Made by a program: the position numbers and the translations under genes. The notes below the pieces were generated by a model. The model ran no database searches, was not told the DNA's origin, and worked only from the letters and a program-made list of their open reading frames with translations. DNA of 64,000 bases, taken from NCBI GenBank assembly GCA_013289585.1, contig JABCZR010000002.1, positions 186,001 through 250,000 on the forward strand, in the 5' to 3' direction. The DNA comes from Acidobacteriota bacterium. Its GTDB lineage: Bacteria; Acidobacteriota; Terriglobia; Acidiferrales; UBA7541. Positions 56,492-64,000 of this stretch are shown piece after piece (the first letter of the stretch is position 1; the number at the start of each line of letters is the position of its first letter).

Positions 56492-58003
56492 TCAGTCCGC
56501 GGCTTCACTGCGAGTAGTGGCCGGCTTCCAGCGCAAAACGGGTTTGCGCGCGGCGGCCACCTCGTCGAGACGCCGGACGCGCGTGGTGTGCGGGGCGGTC
56601 TTCACGATTTGCGGATTGGTCGCCGCTTCTTCCGCGATGGATTTCATCGCGTCAATAAACAAATCGCATTCTTCCTTGGATTCAGATTCGGTCGGCTCAA
56701 TCATCAGCGCGCCGGGGACAATCAGCGGGAACGCGGTGGTATAAGGATGAAAACCGTAGTCGATCAGGCGCTTGGCGATGTCCATGGTGTTCACGCCATT
56801 TTTCTTTTGGAGGGCATCGCTGAACACCACTTCATGCATGGAGGGCAGGGAATAGGGCAGATCGAAGACGCCCTCGAGATGCTTTCGAATGTAATTCGCG
56901 TTGAGCACCGCATCTTCCGTGGCTTGCCGCACGCCCGGGCCATAGGCAAGGATGTACGCCAGCGCGCGAACGAGTACGCCAAAATTCCCCGCAAACGCTT
57001 TCACTCTGCCGATGGAATCCGGCCGCACTTGTTCTTGTGCGAGGCGCCCGCCTTCTTTTTCCACCAGGATGGGCACGGGCCGGAACGGTTCAAGAATTTT
57101 TTTCATCGCCACGGGGCCTGCTCCAGGGCCGCCGCCGCCGTGCGGCGTGGAAAATGTCTTGTGCAGGTTCAGGTGCATCACGTCGACACCCAGATCACCC
57201 GGACGGGTCACACCCGCGAGCGCGTTCATGTTGGCGCCGTCCATATAAAGCAGCGCGCCTTTTGCGTGCAAAATCTCCGCGATCTCCGGAATGCGCTGCT
57301 CGAAAATGCCGAGCGTCGAGGGATTGGTGATCATCAGCGCCGCGACGTCGGGAGTTACGAGGTCGCGCAGCTTTTCCACATCGATCTGCCCGTGCGATTC
57401 GGATTTGATATTTTCGACTTCGTAGCCCGCGATCACGGCGGTGGCCGGATTTGTCCCGTGCGCGGAGTCCGGAATCAGCACTTTCTTCCGTGGATTCCCT
57501 TGTTTCTCCAGGTACGCGCGAATCAGCAGCAGGCCGGTCATTTCGCCCTGCGCGCCCGCCGCGGGCTGCAGCGTAATGGCATCCATGCCCGTGATTTCGA
57601 GCAAGCACTTTTCCAGCAAGCGCAAAATCTTGAGGCAGCCCTGCGAAAGCTCCTGCGGCTGGTAAGGATGTTCCGTCGCAATCCCGTCCAGGCGCGCGAC
57701 GAATTCATTTACGCGCGGGTTGTATTTCATGGTACAGGAGCCGAGCGGATACATACCCAGGTCAATGGCGTAGTTCCACGTCGAGAGTCGCGTGAAGTGG
57801 CGTAGCACTTCAATCTCGCTGACTTCCGGAAATCCTTCGATGCCTTCGCGCCGGTGGCTCGCGCCGAGCGTCTTTGCCGGATCGGCTGCGGGAACATCGA
57901 GCGGCGGCAATTCGAATGCGCGCTTTCCCGGCGAGGATTTCTCGAAGATCAATCCTTCGTTCTGGTTCGTGTGGCGCGATGCTTTTTTGATCTTTTCGTT
58001 CAT
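56492..58003 (-). CDS. gcvPB: Glycine dehydrogenase (decarboxylating) subunit 2
   Basis: The 503-aa protein is the C-terminal half of split P-protein. Features include RAFELPPLDVPAADP, MYPLGSCTMKYNPR, QPAAGAQGEMTGLL, IPDSAHGTNPATA and the PLP lysine in LNLHKTFSTPHGGGGPGAGP. With GcvPA it decarboxylates glycine and loads the lipoyl arm of GcvH. It is the last gene of the T-H-PA-PB operon and is separated from gcvPA by 61 bp that hold a hairpin. Confidence 0.95.
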   Translation of the reverse strand: MNEKIKKASRHTNQNEGLIFEKSSPGKRAFELPPLDVPAADPAKTLGASHRREGIEGFPEVSEIEVLRHFTRLSTWNYAIDLGMYPLGSCTMKYNPRVNEFVARLDGIATEHPYQPQELSQGCLKILRLLEKCLLEITGMDAITLQPAAGAQGEMTGLLLIRAYLEKQGNPRKKVLIPDSAHGTNPATAVIAGYEVENIKSESHGQIDVEKLRDLVTPDVAALMITNPSTLGIFEQRIPEIAEILHAKGALLYMDGANMNALAGVTRPGDLGVDVMHLNLHKTFSTPHGGGGPGAGPVAMKKILEPFRPVPILVEKEGGRLAQEQVRPDSIGRVKAFAGNFGVLVRALAYILAYGPGVRQATEDAVLNANYIRKHLEGVFDLPYSLPSMHEVVFSDALQKKNGVNTMDIAKRLIDYGFHPYTTAFPLIVPGALMIEPTESESKEECDLFIDAMKSIAEEAATNPQIVKTAPHTTRVRRLDEVAAARKPVLRWKPATTRSEAAD

Positions 58004-58020
58004 GTCCTCGACTTGCCTTT

Positions 58021-58047
58021 GTAGGGGAGCAGCACCGCTCCGCCCTC
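58021..58047. repeat. Degenerate copy of the intergenic palindrome, between gcvPB and gcvPA
   Basis: GTAGGGGAGCAGCACCGCTC followed by CGCCCTC resembles the palindrome at 46104-46129 (TAGGGGCGCAGCAC-GCTGCGCCCCTA). GGAGC (58026-58030) and GCTCC (58037-58041) still pair. It sits in the 61-bp gap between two operon genes. Confidence 0.45.
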
Positions 58048-58064
58048 TTGATTCCTGGCCCTGG

Positions 58065-59411
58065 CTAAACGGGCTGCTCGAGCGCCCGCTTCAGCGCGCC
58101 CGCGAACCGTTCGATTTCCGCGCGCGAGGTGGTCTCCGTCACGCACACGAGCGCGCGCTTGGTGAGCTCCGGATAGGCGGTGCCTAATGCGTGTGGACCG
58201 ATAATCTTGTCGCGCAAGAGCTGCGCGTTGATCAGTTTTACCGAGCGGGGCAGCTCGACCACAAATTCATTGAAGAACGGCGCATCAAACGTCCGCTTCA
58301 CCCCTGGAATCTTCAGCAATTCCGTCAGCGTGAACTGCGCCTTCGAGAAATTCTGTTCCGCCATCTCGCGCAGACCTTCTTTGCCAAGCAGCGTCAAATG
58401 CACCGTGGCAGCCAGCGCGCAGAGCGCCTGATTGGTGCAAATGTTCGAAGTAGCTTTCTCGCGGCGAATGTGTTGCTCCCGCGTTGCAAGCGTGAGCACG
58501 AATCCTCGCTGGCCCTCGGAATCCACCGTCTGTCCCGCCAGCCGTCCCGGCATCTGGCGTACAAACTTGTCGCGTGAGGCAATCACGCCTGCGAACGGGC
58601 CGCCGTAACTCGGTGGCAGGCCGAAGCTCTGCCCTTCCATCGCCACGATGTCCGCTTCCGATGGCGGCCGGACCAGCCCCAGCGAAACGCCTTCCGCTAC
58701 CGTAACGACATACATTCCGCCGGAAGCGTGCGTGGCTTCGGCGAGCCCCGCATGTGTCTCGACCACGCCAAAAAAATTCGGCGACTGCACCACTACCGCT
58801 GCGACGTCATCCTTTAGCGCGGCCTGCAAAGCTTTCGAATCCACCGTGCCGCTGTGCGTGAACGGAATCTCTTCCACGTGCAATCCCGAATTCTTCGCGT
58901 AAGTCTTCAGCACTTCGCGGTATTCCGGATGCACGGAGCGCGCTACCAGCACGCGCCGGCGGCCCGTGAGCCGCTCCGCCATGAGCACCGCTTCCGTCAT
59001 TGCCGTCGAGCCGTCGTACATCGAGGCGTTGGCGACTTCCTGCCCGGTGAGCTGGCACATCAGCGTCTGAAATTCAAAGATCGCCTGCAGCGTGCCCTGG
59101 GTAATTTCCGCCTGATACGGTGTGTACGACGTGAGGAATTCGCCCCGCTGGATGATGGCGTCCGTCACCACCGAGCGCAGATGGTTGTAAACGCCCGCAC
59201 CTAGAAAACTCGTGTATCCGTTCGAATTCTCGGCTGCCCGCTCCTTGAAATATTGAATGACTTCGGCTTCGGAATACGGTCCGGGAATATTCAAAGCTTC
59301 GCGCAGCCGAAATCGTTCCGGAATGCTGGAGAATAATTCATCAATGGATTTTGCGCCGATGGCGCCAAGCATTTCCTGGCGTTCGGCAGGGCTCTTCGGG
59401 AGATAGCGCAT
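58065..59411 (-). CDS. gcvPA: Glycine dehydrogenase (decarboxylating) subunit 1
   Basis: The 448-aa protein is the N-terminal half of split P-protein: MRYLPKSPAERQEMLGAIGA, FLGAGVYNHLRSVVTDAI, SYTPYQAEITQGTLQAIFEF, NASMYDGSTAMTEAVLMAER, GQSFGLPPSYGGPFAGVIAS, EKATSNICTNQALCALAATV. The ATG 59409-59411 overlaps the gcvH stop in TAATG, so translation is coupled. It forms the active enzyme with GcvPB. Confidence 0.95.
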   Translation of the reverse strand: MRYLPKSPAERQEMLGAIGAKSIDELFSSIPERFRLREALNIPGPYSEAEVIQYFKERAAENSNGYTSFLGAGVYNHLRSVVTDAIIQRGEFLTSYTPYQAEITQGTLQAIFEFQTLMCQLTGQEVANASMYDGSTAMTEAVLMAERLTGRRRVLVARSVHPEYREVLKTYAKNSGLHVEEIPFTHSGTVDSKALQAALKDDVAAVVVQSPNFFGVVETHAGLAEATHASGGMYVVTVAEGVSLGLVRPPSEADIVAMEGQSFGLPPSYGGPFAGVIASRDKFVRQMPGRLAGQTVDSEGQRGFVLTLATREQHIRREKATSNICTNQALCALAATVHLTLLGKEGLREMAEQNFSKAQFTLTELLKIPGVKRTFDAPFFNEFVVELPRSVKLINAQLLRDKIIGPHALGTAYPELTKRALVCVTETTSRAEIERFAGALKRALEQPV

Positions 59412-59812
59412 TAGGCCGAGGTTTCCTTGGCTTTGTCCGCGACGTACGTTTCGTAAGCCGCGGCGTCCATCAATTTGCCAACCTCGGCGGGACTGGCGAG
59501 GCGCACTTTGATCAGCCATGCCGCGCCGTGCGGGTCTGTGTTGAGCTTCTCCGGAGTGGTATGCAGCTCGCCGTTGGCTTCGACGACTTCCCCGGAGGCC
59601 GGCGCGTAAATCTCGCTCACGGCCTTCACCGATTCCACGGTACCGAAAGATTTTCCCGTTTCAATCTTCGCGCCCGGTTTCGGCAATTCAACAAAAACGA
59701 CATCGCCCAATTCGTGCTGCGCATAATCGGTGATTCCAATGGTCGCCACGTCGCCCTTGACTTCGACCCACTCATGCTCTTTGGTGTAACGGAACTGCTT
59801 CGGATACGCCAT
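59411..59812 (-). CDS. gcvH: Glycine cleavage system H protein
   Basis: The 133-aa protein has the H-protein order: FRYTKEHEWVEVKGDVATIG, ITDYAQHELGDVVFVELPKP and the lipoylation site GTVESVKAVSEIYAPASGE with the lipoyl-lysine at residue 63. The lipoyl arm carries the aminomethyl group between P, T and L proteins. It is the second gene of the operon, 31 bp after gcvT. Confidence 0.95.
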   Translation of the reverse strand: MAYPKQFRYTKEHEWVEVKGDVATIGITDYAQHELGDVVFVELPKPGAKIETGKSFGTVESVKAVSEIYAPASGEVVEANGELHTTPEKLNTDPHGAAWLIKVRLASPAEVGKLMDAAAYETYVADKAKETSA

Positions 59813-59843
59813 CAGCTTGCTCCTTCGAATCGTCCGCTTCGAA

Positions 59844-61022
59844 TCAGGATACGCTCGGTGCCGCCGCTTTTTTCACCCGCTTGTAAAAGGGAGTCGGAAT
59901 CACCTGCGCCTTGCACTTCTGGCCACGAATTTCCACGTACAGGATCGTGCCCACTGCCGAGAGCGCGGGCGGCACGTAAGCCAGCGCAATGTTTTTTCCC
60001 AGAGTCGGCGAAGGAGAACCGCTCGTCACCACGCCGATGGTTTCGCCCGCTTCATTGCAAACGCAATATTCGTCGCGCGCGATTCCGCGTTCGATCATTT
60101 CCATTCCGATGAGAGTCCGCTTCAAACCGGCCGCTTTCGCGCGTTCTAGTGCCGCGCGCCCCACAAAATCGCCTTTCTCCATCTTGCAATGGCGATCCAG
60201 CCCCGCTTCCCACACATTAATCGTGTCGCTGATCTCGTGCCCATAGAGCGCCATCTTCGCTTCCAGCCGCAGCGTGTTCCGGCATCCCAGTCCGCAGGGA
60301 ATAATTCCGAATTCGCGCCCGGCCTCCATCACCTGATTCCAGACTCGCTCGCTCGTCGCTACGTCCGAGGGCACGTAAATCTCAAATCCATCCTCGCCCG
60401 TATAACCCGTGCGCGCGATCAGCGTGTTCTTCAATCCGCAGACCGTCCCGTGCGTGAACCAGTAATTCTTGATGCCGCTTGGATTCGCGTCCGTCACCTT
60501 CTGCACCACATCAATCGCCCGCGGCCCTTGAATCGCTAGTTGCGTGTATGCGTCGCTCAGCTCCTCGACGACGCAATCGAACCCTTTGGTGTTCTCCCGC
60601 ACCCAGTCGATGTCCTTCTCGCGCGTGCCCGCGTTAATCACCAGCAGATAATCATCCTCGCCGAGCCGGTGCACGATCACGTCATCTACAAACGTGCCTT
60701 GTGGATAGAGCATCGCCGAATAATGCGCCTGGCCGATCGCCAGCTTCGAAGCATCGTTCATGCTGATGTGCTGCACCGCTGCGAGCGCCCCGCCTGGCTT
60801 GCCGCCGCCGCGGATTCGAATGTCCCCCATGTGACTGACGTCAAAAACGCCGACACCGCCGCGCACCGCCTTGTGCTCCGCAATCAATCCGCCGCTTGAC
60901 GGGTATTCGACCGGCATGTCCCAGCCGCCGAAATTCACCATTTTGGCGCTCAGGCGGCGGTGCAATGCATTCAGCGGCGTCTTGCGAAGCTCGCTCGTGG
61001 GGGGAGTTGTGCTGGATTCCAT
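59844..61022 (-). CDS. gcvT: Glycine cleavage system aminomethyltransferase T protein
   Basis: The 392-aa protein has RKTPLNALHRRLSAKMVNFG, WDMPVEYPSSGGLIAEHKAV, GVGVFDVSHMGDIRIRG, then RTGYTGEDGFEIYVPSD, IPCGLGCRNTLRLEAKMALY, and the C-terminal barrel GVVTSGSPSPTLGKNIALAY. It transfers the methylene to tetrahydrofolate and releases ammonia. ATG 61020-61022 is supported by a promoter just upstream that would exclude the longer in-frame start. Confidence 0.95.
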   Translation of the reverse strand: MESSTTPPTSELRKTPLNALHRRLSAKMVNFGGWDMPVEYPSSGGLIAEHKAVRGGVGVFDVSHMGDIRIRGGGKPGGALAAVQHISMNDASKLAIGQAHYSAMLYPQGTFVDDVIVHRLGEDDYLLVINAGTREKDIDWVRENTKGFDCVVEELSDAYTQLAIQGPRAIDVVQKVTDANPSGIKNYWFTHGTVCGLKNTLIARTGYTGEDGFEIYVPSDVATSERVWNQVMEAGREFGIIPCGLGCRNTLRLEAKMALYGHEISDTINVWEAGLDRHCKMEKGDFVGRAALERAKAAGLKRTLIGMEMIERGIARDEYCVCNEAGETIGVVTSGSPSPTLGKNIALAYVPPALSAVGTILYVEIRGQKCKAQVIPTPFYKRVKKAAAPSVS

Positions 61023-61044
61023 TCCAGGTGCTCGGAAGAAATTG

Positions 61045-61073
61045 ATACTAGCATGCGAGGACACAGGGGTCAA
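61045..61073 (-). promoter_or_regulatory. Promoter of the gcvT-H-PA-PB operon
   Basis: On the minus strand TTGACC (61073-61068), a 17-base spacer and TAGTAT (61050-61045) form a good sigma-70 promoter. Transcription would begin near 61038, leaving a leader of about 16 bases. This is too short for a glycine riboswitch downstream of this start. Confidence 0.6.
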
Positions 61074-61120
61074 AGAAGGCCGGCAAGAGGGAGTGGGCCG
61101 GGTTCAGCTCAAAACGTCTT

Positions 61121-61399
61121 TCAGGCTTCAGTTACATTCCAAACGTACAAAAAATCTTCATCCGTGGCTGTGGCGACGTTACGTCGCGCTTTGCGCGTCG
61201 CGCGGTTCAGCGCGGAGCGCACGTTTTCCTTGCTGTCTCCCAGACCGTCCAATGGCACCCGAAGAGCCGCGCCTTCCTTGAGCTGATCGAGGTCGCGCAA
61301 AATGAGGGTAACGATCGCCTTGTGTTTGCCATTACGTGAACGAGGAACTTCACCCAGGTCCATGGTCCTGAAATGGGATGCTGCTCGATTTGCTTTCAC
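61121..61399 (-). CDS. Small basic protein of unknown function
   Basis: The 92-aa product reads GEVPRSRNGKHKAIVTLILR, DLDQLKEGAALRVPLDGLGD, SKENVRSALNRATRKARRNV and TDEDFLYVWNVTE. It has the look of an alpha/beta fold with a basic helix near 60-75. I do not recognise the family. The composition and clear secondary structure favour a real protein. It lies upstream of the gcv promoter on the same strand. Confidence 0.6.
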   Translation of the reverse strand: MKANRAASHFRTMDLGEVPRSRNGKHKAIVTLILRDLDQLKEGAALRVPLDGLGDSKENVRSALNRATRKARRNVATATDEDFLYVWNVTEA

Positions 61400-61655
61400 C
61401 GCATGCCCCCTCGCCGCAAACGTAAAACTAACCTCGCGTATTCATATCATAGGAGTAGTGCGGCGTACAACAGAAATAAACAAACGTAAAAGTGCGCTTT
61501 TCCATTGATACCGCCAAAGTGAACGGCACTCTGTTCCGCTAACGCAACCCAACTTCTTCTTAATGAATCGCTGCGCTAATCCCAAGACATTTAAAAGATT
61601 CTCCCCGTATGAATTGGACGCTGCTACGGTTCATTCAGCTAAAGGAGCGGATGTG
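61400..61655. other. Intergenic region, no feature recognised
   Basis: This gap between the divergent small genes is relatively AT-rich. No hairpin or gene is supported. Confidence 0.4.
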
Positions 61656-61841
61656 ATGAGACACAAAGAAACCTATTTCGATCAGGTGCCCATTGAAGTG
61701 GCCGAGACCGTTCTGCGGCGGGCTGCCGAGGAAGCGACCCCGCCGGAGCGATCGCCTGCGGAAACCTCCCCACAAAAGCGACGATCCGCAGATGAGCATT
61801 CCCAGCGGGACAAAAGTATCCCGTCAAAGGGCCAGCCATGA
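61656..61841 (+). CDS. Small charged protein, 61 aa
   Basis: ATG 61656 follows AAGGAG at nine bases. The product begins MRHKETYFDQVPIEVAETVL with RRAAEEATPPER, one amphipathic helix, and then a charged disordered tail (SPQKRRSADEHSQRD). It overlaps the next small gene by four bases (ATGA), so both are probably translated. Function unknown. Confidence 0.6.
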   Translation: MRHKETYFDQVPIEVAETVLRRAAEEATPPERSPAETSPQKRRSADEHSQRDKSIPSKGQP

Positions 61842-62038
61842 GGAAGTTGATCTTCGTTAAGACCGCGCGCACCGAGTCCTGGTCATGTTCCGAATGCGGC
61901 TGGGCGTTCAACCCTTCCGGTCCGCCGCATGGCGACTCGCTGGAAGACATGATGCAAGACTTTGAACGGCAGCGTGAGAAAGAATTTGCGGCTCACGTTT
62001 GCGTGCAACATCCAAAGCCCAAAGCCCTGAAACTATAA
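61838..62038 (+). CDS. Small zinc-finger-like protein, 66 aa
   Basis: The product has SCSECGWAFNPSGPPHGDSL with a C-x-x-C pair at 17 and 20, and a later HVCVQHP that offers C-x-x-H. A C2-CH zinc site is plausible. Between them is an acidic/basic helix (DMMQDFERQREKEFAAH). The ATGA overlap with the gene before suggests a small operon. Function unknown. Confidence 0.6.
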   Translation: MRKLIFVKTARTESWSCSECGWAFNPSGPPHGDSLEDMMQDFERQREKEFAAHVCVQHPKPKALKL

Positions 62039-62191
62039 GCATCGATAAGGAAATCGGTTGCGCCAGACGCGCTATCCGTCAGGTGGGAATTGGCAATGCG
62101 CACAAGGAGCAGGTAAACGACTCGATGAATGGTCGTGACCTTCAGCTTGCCGCACCGCGACTGCTCAGGTACAGTTTTCTCGGAGGCCCCT

Positions 62192-62371
62192 ATGCAAGGT
62201 CCTACCGTTTGCGCGCAATGCGATTTGCCGGAAGAGCGGTGCGTCTGCGAAAGATACTGCACCATTTGTAAAGGGCAGCACAACGTGCGCCTGTGCATGG
62301 ACGGCCTCTACTATTGCCCGGATTGCCGGGAAGCCTGCGAAGTCTCCCTGGCCAGCAGCCGTGGCCACTGA
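62192..62371 (+). CDS. Cys-rich small protein, 59 aa
   Basis: ATG 62192 has GGAGG five bases upstream. Ten of 59 residues are Cys: C7-x2-C10, C17-x-C19, C23-x2-C26, C35, C42-x2-C45 and C49. These could bind two zinc ions or an iron-sulfur cluster. It overlaps the next gene by 11 bases. No family is recognised beyond its zinc-ribbon look. Confidence 0.6.
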   Translation: MQGPTVCAQCDLPEERCVCERYCTICKGQHNVRLCMDGLYYCPDCREACEVSLASSRGH

Positions 62372-62789
62372 ACCCAAAGCTCTCGAGATTCAGATCGACG
62401 CCGACCCGCGATTTGCGGCCGCAGTCGGCGGAGCCGCGCATTATTTGGCCGATACCGCAGGATTAAACGAAGTTGCCTCCGCCCAATTGCAATCCTCCGT
62501 TGTCACCGCATGCCTGGAAGCCTTCGCCCACTTATCCGCGGAAAATTCCCGTCTAAAAGTTACCCTCGCACAATTCGCGGACCGCATCGAGGTCGCGCTT
62601 GCCCACTTGGGCGAATCTCTTCCCGCCGTTGGACTCGATGCGATCGCCGGCTTCGCCGCACAAATCGGCGGCTCTGGGGTCAGCCCCGCGGGCTTGGCGG
62701 GTGTGGACCGCGTGCAATACCAAACTAATGCTGGAGAAACTGTGACGCGCCTGACGAAATATCTAAGCAAGGTCAATCCCAAGATTTAG
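62361..62789 (+). CDS. RsbW-like (HATPase_c_2) protein
   Basis: The 142-aa product starts at GTG 62361 inside the preceding gene. LEIQIDADPRFAAAVGGAAH, TAGLNEVASAQLQSSVVTAC, LEAFAHLSAENSRLKVTLAQ and FADRIEVALAHLGESLP follow the strand-helix order of anti-sigma kinases such as RsbW. The N-box, usually EACxNAxxH, reads TACLEAFAH; the DxG G1 box is not evident. ATP binding is therefore doubtful. It may act as a partner-switch component without kinase activity. A terminator follows. Confidence 0.5.
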   Translation: MATEPKALEIQIDADPRFAAAVGGAAHYLADTAGLNEVASAQLQSSVVTACLEAFAHLSAENSRLKVTLAQFADRIEVALAHLGESLPAVGLDAIAGFAAQIGGSGVSPAGLAGVDRVQYQTNAGETVTRLTKYLSKVNPKI

Positions 62790-62873
62790 CCAGACTTTTT
62801 AGCTAGGATCCATTTCTCCCGGACATTCCTTCAGATCATCTTCCGAAGCGCGTGTGCTTCTTGTCTCCAAATC

Positions 62874-62909
62874 AAAAGGGCCAGACGGTACTCCTGTCCG
62901 GCCCTTTTT
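62874..62909. terminator. Bidirectional terminator
   Basis: AAAAGGGCC (62874-62882) pairs with GGCCCTTTTT (62900-62909), with further G-C pairing inside and a loop around GGTACTCCT. T-runs on both strands serve the convergent genes ending at 62789 and 62937. Confidence 0.88.
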
Positions 62910-62936
62910 CAATCGCAATGTAAATTCTCTAAGATT

Positions 62937-63995
62937 CTACATTTTGAATGCAAACGTATTCTTCCGGATGAGCGCGGTAATCTGATCGTCGTTCAGCGAC
63001 AAACGCATCATCAGCCGGTCTCCTGCCGGTGTTACTTGCAGTTGATCGAGCATTTGCGCGAGGTCGGGATTATCTTTCTGCGCTTGATATCGTTTGTAAA
63101 GAAAACCCGCTTGCACCAGTTGCCCCAGCGTATTCGCATCCTCGGTGGAACCGCATACCGCCTGGAACTTGCCATCCAGGCTGCTGCCTGCTTCGACGCT
63201 GATGATCATGTTTTGCATGCGCGCTACGAGCTTCGCCGCTTCCGGGAACTGCTCCACCTCCGGAGCGAGCTGCCGCATCGCCAGCCGCGTGTACGCCGGG
63301 TCCAGCACCGCCCACACTACGCCCGTGCCGTTCGCTTCGTTGATTAGTGAAAACAGCTTGTCGTTGCGCAGCAGTCCATCCTCCGCGCCAAACCGCACTT
63401 CGATCATTTTTTCGAGCACGGCGCGGTGGCCGAATGCCGCGGTATTGGAATCAATAAAAAAGAAAAAGAGATCGGTCGGTCCGGCGCCCGTCCCAAACGC
63501 ATACAGCGTATAGCCCCGGGCCTTGAAGGTCGGCAGTTTCTGCTGCTTGAAGTATGCCTCGGCGGAGCCGGGATTATAATTTCCCAACGCCACGCCTACG
63601 ATCTCTTCCCCTGTCGGCACGGCTGTCGATCCCGTGCCTTCGGTCTTTGCCGTCAATCCCTCCGGCACCAGCGCCCATGCGAGCTCATCGACTTGCGAAT
63701 TTGGATCCACTCCCGCCGAAGCCAGGAATTTCTCGAACTGCCGGAACCGCTCGGGGAGCATTTGTTCCTTTAATTGAGGAAACCATTTCAGCGTGCGCGC
63801 TTTCTTCAAATCGGCATAGGCAAACTCACCGACTTCCTTGGGAAACAGCGCGATGATATCCGGGCCCAGGCGGCCAGCTCGGGCAGGTTTGGGAACCGCC
63901 AGGGTCATTGTCAGCATCAGGCCAACAGCCACGAATTTGCGGAGGCTTGACGCCGATCTCTTCGGGGTCAAGCCGGAAGCCGTGGTCAATTTCAT
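62937..63995 (-). CDS. Hypothetical secreted protein, 352 aa
   Basis: The product has a signal peptide (FVAVGLMLTMTLAVPKPARA). The mature part starts GPDIIALFPKEVGEFAYADL and includes VGVALGNYNPGSAEAYFKQQ, LFFFFIDSNTAAFGHRAVLE, and near the end DRLMMRLSLNDDQITALI. The alternation of strands and helices with a residue pattern F-x-D-x-x-x-A-x-F-G-H recalls DUF3352-like or sensor-type secreted proteins. I cannot name the family. The ATG at 63993-63995 is near the window edge, so a longer start cannot be excluded. Confidence 0.7.
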   Translation of the reverse strand: MKLTTASGLTPKRSASSLRKFVAVGLMLTMTLAVPKPARAGRLGPDIIALFPKEVGEFAYADLKKARTLKWFPQLKEQMLPERFRQFEKFLASAGVDPNSQVDELAWALVPEGLTAKTEGTGSTAVPTGEEIVGVALGNYNPGSAEAYFKQQKLPTFKARGYTLYAFGTGAGPTDLFFFFIDSNTAAFGHRAVLEKMIEVRFGAEDGLLRNDKLFSLINEANGTGVVWAVLDPAYTRLAMRQLAPEVEQFPEAAKLVARMQNMIISVEAGSSLDGKFQAVCGSTEDANTLGQLVQAGFLYKRYQAQKDNPDLAQMLDQLQVTPAGDRLMMRLSLNDDQITALIRKNTFAFKM

Positions 63996-64000
63996 GTATT

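Noticed and set aside
56366-57805. 479-aa plus-strand open frame
   Set aside because: Antisense shadow of gcvPB; composition is Arg/His-rich and not family-like.

Overview
The window reads as a chromosomal segment of an Acidobacteriota bacterium, GC-rich (roughly 58-60 % by eye). Lineage markers are an ADOP-type (acidobacterial duplicated orphan permease) MacB/FtsX permease, a VWFA protein of the acidobacterial TIGR03436 type, several TolB-like/TPR signalling proteins (two winged-helix proteins and one Ser/Thr kinase), a split glycine dehydrogenase (GcvPA/GcvPB), BshA and many small lineage-restricted secreted proteins. I see no rRNA, phage, insertion sequence or CRISPR array. One tRNA, Thr(CGT), is present.

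Layout. 1-0.3 kb: end of a sensor histidine kinase. 0.46-4.3 kb: the most unusual locus, on the minus strand. It holds a 712-aa protein joining an RtcR-like CARF domain, a sigma-70 region-2-like segment, a sigma-54-activator AAA+ module and a Fis-type HTH. It is followed by an ARPP-1-family gene and a small HTH gene. 4.5-7.4 kb: ADOP permease and MmcQ/YjbR protein. 7.5-9.8 kb: a GbsR/MarR regulator in a tight operon with a DCC1-type thiol-redox protein and two membrane proteins (one YndJ-like). 10-16 kb: secreted, membrane and coiled-coil proteins and two winged-helix/TolB-like regulators. 16-19 kb: bshA, an SDR, a thioesterase and hfq. 19.2-24.2 kb: holB-tmk, divergent from yggS-DUF167-M24 peptidase-DUF6677, then tRNA-Thr. 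24.5-30 kb: VWFA protein and an RND efflux pair. 30-37.3 kb: DUF6599-like protein, AMIN/Amidase_3 amidase, lytic transglycosylase and alaS. 37.3-38.1 kb: long intergenic region with degenerate tandem repeats. 38-42.7 kb: secreted HELxE protein, recX, a secreted protein, pilT and aquaporin. 42.8-49.6 kb: Ser/Thr kinase-TPR, a Phd/VapC module, ilvE, a two-gene ABC-2 exporter and an alkyltransferase-like protein. 50-54.2 kb: two near-identical ClpA-D2-like single-ring AAA+ ATPases in tandem and an M48 protease. 54.3-61 kb: a secreted phosphodiesterase-type phosphatase and the glycine cleavage operon gcvT-gcvH-gcvPA-gcvPB. 61-64 kb: small Cys-rich proteins, an RsbW-like protein and a secreted protein.

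How genes work together. The CARF regulator would, by analogy with RtcR, sense an RNA-derived or cyclic nucleotide ligand and control transcription; the ARPP-1 gene is its nearest candidate effector. Its sigma-region-2 insert and altered GAFTGA loop (GAFSDA) suggest it does not simply behave as an ordinary sigma-54 activator. The glycine cleavage genes form a complete T-H-P1-P2 set with a short-leader promoter. AlaS, the cell-wall hydrolases, HolB/Tmk and the YggS cluster are housekeeping. All calls come from reading sequence and translations; no database search was run.
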